5,652 nucleotides of DNA from Armatimonadetes bacterium RBG_19FT_COMBO_69_19 (GTDB lineage Bacteria > Sysuimicrobiota > Sysuimicrobiia > Sysuimicrobiales > Kaftiobacteriaceae). The DNA lies in the NCBI GenBank assembly GCA_001768125.1, contig MENB01000078.1, positions 11,365 to 17,016 of the forward strand, in the 5' to 3' direction. Under the pieces are notes generated by a model. That model was given only the letters and a program-made list of their open reading frames with translations, was not told where the DNA came from and did not search any database. Shown one piece after another: positions 1 to 4,910 of the stretch; position 1 is the stretch's first letter, and every line of letters starts with the position of its first letter. A program made the translations under genes and the position numbers.

Positions 1-235
1 GCCGCGGGGGCGTGCCACGTTCGACCTGGCCAACGAGGTGATCTTCAAGGAGGCGCACCTGGTCGGTATCTTCGGCCGGCGGATGTGGCGTACGTGGGAG
101 CAGGCCACGGCCCTGCTGCGCAAGGGCCTGGACGTCACGCCGGTGATCACCCACCGGCTGCCAATCGAGCGGTTCGAGGACGCGTTTTCGCTGTTGAAGG
201 CGGCGACGGCCGGCAAGGTCATCCTGTACATCTGA
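1..235 (+). CDS. tdh: L-threonine 3-dehydrogenase, C-terminal fragment
   Basis: The last 77 codons of a gene that begins before the window, read in the frame starting at base 2 and ending in TGA at 233-235. Tdh is a cytosolic zinc-dependent medium-chain dehydrogenase that oxidises L-threonine with NAD+ to 2-amino-3-ketobutyrate. The visible part is the end of the fold. The sequence VIFKEAHLVGIFGRRMWRTW, then VTPVITHRLPIERFEDAF, and a final GKVIL, closely follow the E. coli Tdh tail as I remember it ([30 protein letters not shown], GKVIL). The catalytic zinc ligands and nucleotide-binding motif lie upstream and cannot be checked. The next gene, kbl, uses its product and starts at or just after this stop codon, which supports the assignment. 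Another medium-chain dehydrogenase is possible, but the GR-M--TW signature and the kbl neighbour make Tdh much more likely. Confidence 0.93.
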   Translation, partial: PRGRATFDLANEVIFKEAHLVGIFGRRMWRTWEQATALLRKGLDVTPVITHRLPIERFEDAFSLLKAATAGKVILYI

Positions 236-244
236 GTGACGCAC

Positions 245-1423
245 ATGGCACACCCACTGACCTATCTCGAGGACGAGCTGCGGGATCTGAGAGAGCGTGG
301 ACTGTTCCGCTGGCCTCGCCTCCTGGAAGGACCGCAGGAACCGGTCGCGCGGTACGACGGGCGCGAGGTCATCAACCTCTGCTCGAACAACTACCTCGGC
401 CTGGCCAACCACCCGGTGCTGAAGGACGCGGCGCGGCAGGCGCTCGACGCCCTCGGGGTCGGCTCAGGAGCGGTGCGCACGATCGCGGGCAACATGGCGA
501 TCCACCGCCAGGTGGAAGACGAACTGGCCCGCTTCAAGCACACCGAGGCCACACTCCTGTATCAGTCGGGGTTCACCGCGAATGCCGGGACGGTGAGCGC
601 CATCCTCGGCAAGGACGACGTCATCGTCAGCGACGAACTGAACCACGCGAGCATCATCGACGGCGCGCGGCTGTCCGGGGCCGCCAAGAAGATCTTCCCG
701 CACAAGGACGTCACTGCGGCCCGGGCGCTGCTCGAGGAATCGCGCGGGGCGCGACACGTGCTGCTCATCACCGACGGCGTGTTCAGCATGGACGGCGACA
801 TCGCCCCGCTGCCTGCGCTCGTGGCCCTCGCGGAGGAGTTCGGCGCGATCATGATGGTGGACGACGCGCATGCCAGCGGCGTACTCGGCAGCGCGGGGCG
901 GGGGACCGTGGACCACTTCCATCTCCACGGGCGCGTGCACGTGCAGGTGGGCACGCTCTCCAAAGCGTTCGCCTGCCAGGGCGGCTACGTGGCGGGCAGC
1001 CAGACCCTGGTGGACTACCTGATCCACCGCGCCCGGCCGCTGTTGTTCAGCACGTCGCACCCGCCTTCGGTGGCCGCCACCGCGCTCGCCGCGGTGCGAT
1101 TGGTCCAGCAGCAGCCCGAGATCATCGAGCGGCTCTGGGACAACACGCGCTTCTTCAAGCGGGGACTCGGGCAGTTGGGCTTCAACACGGGGATGAGTGA
1201 GACGCCGATCACGCCCGTCATCGTCGGGGACGAAGTGCGCGCCCTGGAACTGTCCGATCGGCTCTTTGCCCATGGGGTCTTCGCCCTCAGCATCGCCTTC
1301 CCGACCGTCCCGCGGGGCAAGGCTCGGGTGCGCACCATTGTCACCGCGGGGCACACGCAGGACCAGTTGCGCCGAGCGCTCGACGCCTTCGAGCGCGCCG
1401 GCCGAGAGCTCCACCTGATCTGA
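245..1423 (+). CDS. kbl: Glycine C-acetyltransferase (2-amino-3-ketobutyrate CoA ligase), possibly also BioF-like
   Basis: A PLP enzyme of the alpha-oxoamine synthase family. It cleaves 2-amino-3-ketobutyrate with CoA to glycine and acetyl-CoA, completing threonine breakdown after Tdh. With the ATG at 245 it has 392 residues (E. coli Kbl has 398). Numbered from that ATG, visible motifs are SNNYLGLANHP near 47-57, DELNHASIIDG near 130-140, TDGVFSMDGDIAPL near 176-189, VDDAH with Asp206 (pyridine nitrogen) and His209, and GTLSKAF with Lys240 as the Schiff-base lysine. VPRGKAR(V/I)R and VTAGHT occur near the end. An in-frame GTG at 236 abuts the tdh stop and would add three residues. I prefer 245 because it is ATG and GAGTGA precedes it by five bases. 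The phrases GSGAVRTIAG and FSTSHPP resemble the Thermus enzyme, which is reported to act as both Kbl and 8-amino-7-oxononanoate synthase, so a role in biotin synthesis cannot be excluded. The adjacent tdh favours Kbl. Confidence 0.93.
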   Translation: MAHPLTYLEDELRDLRERGLFRWPRLLEGPQEPVARYDGREVINLCSNNYLGLANHPVLKDAARQALDALGVGSGAVRTIAGNMAIHRQVEDELARFKHTEATLLYQSGFTANAGTVSAILGKDDVIVSDELNHASIIDGARLSGAAKKIFPHKDVTAARALLEESRGARHVLLITDGVFSMDGDIAPLPALVALAEEFGAIMMVDDAHASGVLGSAGRGTVDHFHLHGRVHVQVGTLSKAFACQGGYVAGSQTLVDYLIHRARPLLFSTSHPPSVAATALAAVRLVQQQPEIIERLWDNTRFFKRGLGQLGFNTGMSETPITPVIVGDEVRALELSDRLFAHGVFALSIAFPTVPRGKARVRTIVTAGHTQDQLRRALDAFERAGRELHLI

Positions 1424-1426
1424 GCC

Positions 1427-2662
1427 ATGAAGGCATTCACGCAGCTCATGACGCCGCAGGAAGCCCGGGCGGCCTTCGCCAGGGCATACGCGTCCCGGCC
1501 TGTCGGGATGGAGCATGTCCCCGTGCTCGAGGCCTTCGGCCGGGTCCTCGCCGAGGAGATCCGGGCGGGCACCGACCTGCCGGCGTTCGACCGCTCCACG
1601 GTCGACGGGTATGCGGTGCGTGCCGCGGATACCGCCCGGGCGTCGAAGGGCGCGCCGGTCCCACTTGCGGTGGTTGGCGAGGTCCTCATGGGGCAGGTGA
1701 GTGCTGTGGCGGTGGCGTCCGGGCAGGCCGCCCGGATCCCGACCGGCGGGGCCCTGCCGGCGGGGGTAGACGCGGTGGTGATGCAGGAGGTCACCGTCCG
1801 CAAGGATGGGACGGTGTTCGTCGAGCGTCGGGTCGCGCCCGGCGAGAATATCGTGCGCCGTGGGGACGACCTGCGTGCGGGCGAGGTCGTGCTGCGGCCC
1901 GGCCGGCGGCTGCGCCCACCGGACATCGGACTGATCGCGGGGCTCGGCCATCCCGAGGTCGGGGTCTTCCTCCGTCCCCGGGTCGCGGTCATCGTCACCG
2001 GGGATGAACTTGTCGCCCCCGGCCAGCCAGCCTCTCCCGGGCAGGTCTACGACATGAACACGTACACCCTCACGGGGTTGATCGAAGCGTCGGGGGCACT
2101 GGCTGTGCCGTTCGGGATCGTCGGAGACAGCCTGCAGCGTGTCGTCGAGCATGCCCGGGCGGCCCACCGCACTGCCGACGCCGTCATCCTCGTCGGGGGG
2201 AGCTCGGTGGGCGAGCGCGACGTGGTGACCGACGCCATCGCGGCGCTCGGGGATCCCGGCATCATCGTCCACGGCATCGCCATCCGTCCGGGGAAGCCCA
2301 CGATCCTGGCCGTGGCGAACGGCAAGCCGGTCTTCGGCCTCCCGGGGAACGTCGTCTCGGCGATGATCGTGTACGATCAGTTCGTGCGTCCGGTGATCGA
2401 AGCGCTGGCCGGGCGGTCCGAGGAGCGCGGCGCCGGTCAGGTCGTGCGGGCCCGCCTGGCCCGACGCGTGCAGGCGCGCGAGCGGGAAGACCACGTGCGC
2501 GTCGCGCTGGTGGAGCGCGGGGGGACATGGTGGGCGACCCCGGTGCCGGGCGGCTCCGCGATCATGACGTCCATGGTGCTGGCGGACGGCATCCTCGTCG
2601 TGCCGATCGGCGAGACGCTGGAAGAAGGCAGCGACGTCGAGGTGAGGCTCCTTGGCCCGTAA
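1427..2662 (+). CDS. moeA: Molybdopterin molybdenumtransferase MoeA
   Basis: MoeA inserts molybdate into adenylylated molybdopterin to complete the molybdenum cofactor, in the cytosol. The protein is 411 residues, the same length as E. coli MoeA. In order: an N-terminal MoeA domain with FDRSTVDGYAVR at 54-65, RIPTGGALPAGVDAVVMQE at 103-121 and NIVRRGDD at 141-148; a MoCF-type domain with VTGDEL at 190-195, VYDMNTYTL at 207-215, GGSSVGERD at 257-265, IRPGKP at 286-291 and GLPGNVVSA at 304-312; and a small C-terminal domain from about 331. Residues matching the E. coli active site include Asp60 (D59), Thr106 (T100), Glu194 (E188), Asp234 (D228), Asp265 (D259) and Pro306 (P298). The position of E. 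coli P301 is Val309, a departure from the usual GLPGNPVSA. The ATG lies three bases after the kbl stop with no clear ribosome binding site, so translation is probably coupled to kbl. The last bases overlap the moaC start. Confidence 0.96.
   Translation: MKAFTQLMTPQEARAAFARAYASRPVGMEHVPVLEAFGRVLAEEIRAGTDLPAFDRSTVDGYAVRAADTARASKGAPVPLAVVGEVLMGQVSAVAVASGQAARIPTGGALPAGVDAVVMQEVTVRKDGTVFVERRVAPGENIVRRGDDLRAGEVVLRPGRRLRPPDIGLIAGLGHPEVGVFLRPRVAVIVTGDELVAPGQPASPGQVYDMNTYTLTGLIEASGALAVPFGIVGDSLQRVVEHARAAHRTADAVILVGGSSVGERDVVTDAIAALGDPGIIVHGIAIRPGKPTILAVANGKPVFGLPGNVVSAMIVYDQFVRPVIEALAGRSEERGAGQVVRARLARRVQAREREDHVRVALVERGGTWWATPVPGGSAIMTSMVLADGILVVPIGETLEEGSDVEVRLLGP
2639..2645 (+). promoter_or_regulatory. 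Strong ribosome binding site that sets the moaC TTG start
   Basis: GAGGTGA, seven bases complementary to the usual 3' end of 16S rRNA, lies inside the end of moeA. It is followed by six bases and then TTG at 2652. This near-ideal site and spacing is the main reason to accept the rare TTG start for moaC, together with the match of the resulting N-terminus to E. coli MoaC. Confidence 0.75.
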
Positions 2663-3140
2663 GTTGACGCACGTTGACGCCCGGGGCCGGGCGCGGATGG
2701 TCGACGTCTCGACGAAATCCGAGACGCTGCGCCAGGCCGTGGCGCGCGGCGTCGTCCGCATGAAGCCCCAGACCCTGCGGTTGATCAAGGCCAACCGCAT
2801 CGCCAAGGGCGACGTGCTCGCCGTGGCCCAGGTCGCGGGCGTGAACGCCGCGAAACGGACCGACGAGCTCATCCCGATGGCGCACACGCTGCCGCTGACC
2901 GGCGTGCAGATCGACTTCGCGCTCGACGAGAAGGCGGGGACGGTCGGCATCCAGGCCACGGCCTCCACGGTCGCGCGCACCGGGGTGGAGATGGAGGCGC
3001 TCGTGGCGGTCACCGCCGCCGCGCTGGCCGTCTACGACATGTGCAAGGCGGTGGACCGCGCGATGACGATCGAGCGCGTGCGCCTCGTCAGCAAGACCGG
3101 CGGGCGCAGCGGGCCATACAGGCGTAGGGGCGAGTCGTGA
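2652..3140 (+). CDS. moaC: Cyclic pyranopterin monophosphate synthase MoaC
   Basis: MoaC acts after the radical-SAM enzyme MoaA and rearranges 3',8-cyclo-GTP into cyclic pyranopterin monophosphate, the first stable intermediate of molybdenum cofactor synthesis. The 162-residue product is almost the length of E. coli MoaC (161) and aligns from the first residues: LTHVDARGRARMVDVSTKSET at 5-25, KGDV at 52-55, AAKRTDELIPMAH at 66-78, TGVEMEAL at 110-117 and YDMCKAVDR at 128-136. Residues corresponding to the E. coli active site are present: Lys52, His78, Asp129 and Lys132. The start is TTG, 11 bases inside the end of moeA, with a strong Shine-Dalgarno sequence at 2639-2645. The stop overlaps the next start by four bases (GTGA). 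No moaA is visible here, so the partner enzyme must be encoded elsewhere or outside the window. Confidence 0.96.
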   Translation: MARKLTHVDARGRARMVDVSTKSETLRQAVARGVVRMKPQTLRLIKANRIAKGDVLAVAQVAGVNAAKRTDELIPMAHTLPLTGVQIDFALDEKAGTVGIQATASTVARTGVEMEALVAVTAAALAVYDMCKAVDRAMTIERVRLVSKTGGRSGPYRRRGES

Positions 3141-3652
3141 CCGACCTGCGCGGCGCGAAGGTGGCGGTGCTGACGCTCAGCGACAGCATCGCGCGCGGCG
3201 AGCACGAAGACCGCAGTGGGGAGCTCATCGCCGAGACGGTCCGGGCTGCCGGCGGTGACGTGGTTGCCCGGGACGTGCTGCCCGACGATCAGGAACGCAT
3301 CGCGGCACGGCTCCGGTCGTACGCGGACGCGCTGGGGGCCGATCTCGTCCTCACGACCGGCGGCAGCGGCGTGGCTCCCCGGGACGTCACGCCCGAAGCG
3401 ACGCTGCAGGTGGTGGACCGGCTGGTCCCGGGGCTGGTCGAGGCCGCGCGGGTCCAGACGCTGGCGAAGACGCCGCTGGCCATGGTGGCCCGCGGTGTCG
3501 CCGGGATCCGCCGGCGGACCCTGATCCTCAACCTCCCCGGCAGCCCCAAAGCGGTGCAGGAATGGCTCGAGGTCGTCCTCCCGGCGATCGGGCACGCGGT
3601 GGATCTGCTGCGGGAGCAGCCACGGACGTGGGGGGAGCCGCACACCCCATGA
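3137..3652 (+). CDS. mog: Molybdopterin adenylyltransferase, Mog/MoaB family
   Basis: This family activates molybdopterin by adenylylation with ATP, giving the substrate on which MoeA acts. The 171-residue product is a single MoCF domain. Motifs are VLTLSDSIARGEHEDRSG at 11-28, LVLTTGGSG at 70-78, RDVTPEAT at 82-89 with Asp83 matching the functional aspartate of E. coli Mog (D82), and LNLPGSPKAV at 131-140. The RDVTP(E/D)AT and LNLPG-PK motifs resemble Mog more than MoaB, although the length is nearer MoaB. Serine replaces the second threonine of the common TTGGTG motif, a mild change. The GTG start overlaps the moaC stop as GTGA, with AGGGGCGA a few bases upstream as a likely ribosome binding site, so it should be co-translated with moaC. 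Having moeA, moaC and mog together fits a shared late-pathway unit. Confidence 0.93.
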   Translation: MTDLRGAKVAVLTLSDSIARGEHEDRSGELIAETVRAAGGDVVARDVLPDDQERIAARLRSYADALGADLVLTTGGSGVAPRDVTPEATLQVVDRLVPGLVEAARVQTLAKTPLAMVARGVAGIRRRTLILNLPGSPKAVQEWLEVVLPAIGHAVDLLREQPRTWGEPHTP

Positions 3653-4050
3653 GGGACGCGTCGCGCTGCTTCGTCTGCGGCCGGGACAACCCGATCGGGC
3701 TCAAGCTGCGCTTCGCCCCGGAGGGAGAGGGTGTCCGGGCGGAGTTTACCCCGGGCGACCTCCACGTGGGTTACGAAGGACTCGTCCACGGCGGGATCCT
3801 GGCGGCGCTCATCGATGACGCGCTGGCCAACATCTGGTTCACAAAAGGGATGGAGGCGGTGACGGCCAAGATCGAGGTCCGGTTCCGCAAGGAAGTCCGG
3901 CCCGGCCAGCGGCTGATCGTGACGGCGATGCCCACGGGCAGCAAGGGCGGGATGGCCACCGCGCGGGCCGAAGTGGCCCGAGCGGATGGTGTGGTCGTGG
4001 CAGAGGGCACGGGATTGCTCGCTGTGAAGAACGATCAGTCGGGAGGATGA
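3649..4050 (+). CDS. PaaI-like hotdog-fold thioesterase
   Basis: A 133-residue single-domain protein of the hotdog (4HBT/PaaI) superfamily, which typically hydrolyses acyl-CoA or other thioesters in the cytosol. It opens with CFVCGRDNPIGLKLRF at 7-22, the Cys-x-x-Cys-Gly plus NPxGL start common to one PaaI-like subgroup. The core motif is LVHGGILAALIDDA at 45-58, in which His47-Gly-Gly and an acidic residue (Asp56 or Asp57) occupy the positions expected for hotdog thioesterases. VRFRKEVRPGQ and a closing GLLAVK strand follow. The open frame extends upstream to 3562 inside mog, but the ATG at 3649 fits the family start and forms an ATGA overlap with the mog stop; GGGGGAG lies 12 bases upstream. 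The substrate cannot be told. Its neighbours (threonine breakdown to acetyl-CoA, cofactor synthesis) do not settle it. Confidence 0.85.
   Translation: MRDASRCFVCGRDNPIGLKLRFAPEGEGVRAEFTPGDLHVGYEGLVHGGILAALIDDALANIWFTKGMEAVTAKIEVRFRKEVRPGQRLIVTAMPTGSKGGMATARAEVARADGVVVAEGTGLLAVKNDQSGG
4041..4046 (+). promoter_or_regulatory. Ribosome binding site deciding the start of the small membrane protein
   Basis: GGGAGG touches an ATG at 4047, which is too close for use, but stands nine bases before a second in-frame ATG at 4056. This favours 4056 as the real start. Confidence 0.6.
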
Positions 4051-4055
4051 CGACG

Positions 4056-4319
4056 ATGAGCGCCACAGCACTCGTCGTGATCTGGATCATCCTCGCGGTG
4101 GCGCTCATCGTCATCATCCGACATCACGTCGCTTACCTGCGCCGCGCCCGCTCGCTGACCTTCGGCGCGTTCCTGGAGACGGCCGGCTGGATGATCATCC
4201 TGCTGGTCGCCATCGCCGCCGTCTACGGCGGGCTGGCCCATCCCGGGACGCGCGTCGTGGAGATCGCCACCGCGGTCGTCGGCGCGCTGTTCATCGTGCT
4301 GGGGTCGGCGTTCCAGTGA
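4056..4319 (+). CDS. Small three-segment membrane protein of unknown function
   Basis: I do not recognise this protein. It has 87 residues from the ATG at 4056; an ATG at 4047 would add three residues but lies directly against the Shine-Dalgarno GGGAGG. Three hydrophobic stretches are visible: about 5-21 (ALVVIWIILAVALIVII), 45-61 and 67-83. The loop between the first two is strongly basic (RHH at 22-24, RRAR at 29-32), which by the positive-inside rule suggests an outside N-terminus and a cytoplasmic basic loop. There are no cysteines and no obvious catalytic motif. It sits between the thioesterase gene and smpB and overlaps the smpB GTG start (GTGA), so it should be expressed with both. Codon and base use match its neighbours, which argues for a genuine gene. 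The reading frame is convincing, but the function is open. Confidence 0.75.
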   Translation: MSATALVVIWIILAVALIVIIRHHVAYLRRARSLTFGAFLETAGWMIILLVAIAAVYGGLAHPGTRVVEIATAVVGALFIVLGSAFQ

Positions 4320-4783
4320 GCGGCGTGACGACCGGCGAGCGACAGGTCGCGACGAACCGCAAGGCGCGACACGAGTATCACATCGAGGAGACCCACGAGG
4401 CGGGCATCGTCCTCACCGGCACCGAGGTGAAGGCGCTGCGCGCCGGCCGGGCCAGCATCCAGGAGGCGTTCGCCCGCATCGAGGACGGTCAGGTGTGGCT
4501 GCACCACATGCACATCCCGCCCTACGAGGCCGGCAACATCTTCAACCACGAACCCCTCCGTCCCCGCAAGCTGCTGCTCCACCGGCGCGAGGTGGACCGC
4601 CTCCGGGGGCGGACGGAGCAGAAGGGGTACACGCTCGTGCCCCTGCGCGTGTACTTCCGGCGCGGTCTGGCCAAGGTCGAGCTCGCCCTGGCGCGTGGGA
4701 AGCGCCAGTACGACAAGCGGTCGGCCATCGCGGAGCGTGAAGCCACCCGCCGGATGGAGCGGGCGGTGCGCCAGCACCGCTGA
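4316..4783 (+). CDS. smpB: SsrA-binding protein SmpB
   Basis: SmpB binds tmRNA and places it in the A site of ribosomes stalled on broken mRNAs, so that the nascent chain is tagged and released. The 155-residue product is near the E. coli length (160) and has the whole family pattern: NRKARHEYHIEETHEAGIVL at 14-33, TGTEVKALRAGRASIQEAF at 34-52, RKLLLHRREVDRL at 84-96, GYTLVPLRVYF at 104-114 and GKRQYDKRSAIAERE at 128-142. Tyr132 stands where E. coli has His136, a variation I recall from other bacteria. The tail from about 133 is highly basic, as needed to form a helix in the mRNA channel. The GTG at 4316 overlaps the preceding stop by four bases; a second in-frame GTG at 4325 is an alternative and would remove three residues. 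The tmRNA gene ssrA is often next to smpB, but none is recognisable in the following 127 bases. Confidence 0.96.
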   Translation: MSGVTTGERQVATNRKARHEYHIEETHEAGIVLTGTEVKALRAGRASIQEAFARIEDGQVWLHHMHIPPYEAGNIFNHEPLRPRKLLLHRREVDRLRGRTEQKGYTLVPLRVYFRRGLAKVELALARGKRQYDKRSAIAEREATRRMERAVRQHR

Positions 4784-4822
4784 GCTGAAAGTAAGCAACA
4801 GTTATCCTCCTCGGAGCACCCC

Positions 4823-4831
4823 TGTTAGACT
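4823..4831 (+). promoter_or_regulatory. Weak candidate extended -10 promoter element
   Basis: TGTTAGACT in the only real gap between genes reads as TGn followed by TAGACT, which matches four of six bases of TATAAT. No good -35 box is present at the normal distance. The bases from about 4785 to 4831 are richer in A and T than the surroundings, which fits a promoter for the membrane protein gene at 4911. This would leave a leader of roughly 70 bases. The evidence is weak. Confidence 0.25.
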
Positions 4832-4852
4832 CCGCGTCACACTTCCGGCCTC

Positions 4853-4881
4853 CCCTGGCCACGCCTGAACCAGCCCCAGGG
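4853..4881 (+). other. Hairpin in the gap between smpB and the last gene
   Basis: CCCTGG at 4853-4858 pairs exactly with CCAGGG at 4876-4881 around a 17-base loop. No run of T follows, so it is not a standard intrinsic terminator. It could be a leader structure upstream of the next gene's ribosome binding site, or chance in GC-rich DNA. The rest of the 4784-4910 gap shows no small open frame, tRNA or tmRNA that I can recognise. Confidence 0.3.
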
Positions 4882-4897
4882 CGGGCACCTGAGATGT

Positions 4898-4905
4898 AGG
4901 AGGGG
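4898..4905 (+). promoter_or_regulatory. Strong ribosome binding site for the last gene
   Basis: AGGAGGGG ends five bases before the ATG at 4911. It is the most purine-rich site in the window outside an overlap. An in-frame TGA at 4890-4892, with no start codon between it and 4911, fixes this start. Confidence 0.75.
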
Positions 4906-4910
4906 TCCCC

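Noticed and set aside
85..1200. A 371-codon + strand frame overlapping tdh and kbl
   Set aside because: It is an out-of-frame reading of kbl with Arg/Gly/Ala-rich composition and no family motifs.
464..3013. A 2.5-kb open frame on the minus strand running opposite kbl, moeA and moaC
   Set aside because: The + strand genes here are unmistakable family members. Long antisense frames are expected in GC-rich coding DNA because stop codons are rare, and the translation is low-complexity, rich in Arg, Pro, His and Asp, with no recognisable domain.
3562..3648. An upstream extension of the thioesterase frame
   Set aside because: It lies within mog, adds low-complexity residues, and the family-typical start is the ATG at 3649 overlapping the mog stop.
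4853..4881. Hairpin considered as an intrinsic terminator for the operon
   Set aside because: The stem is only six base pairs with a long loop, and GCGGGCACC rather than a T run follows it.
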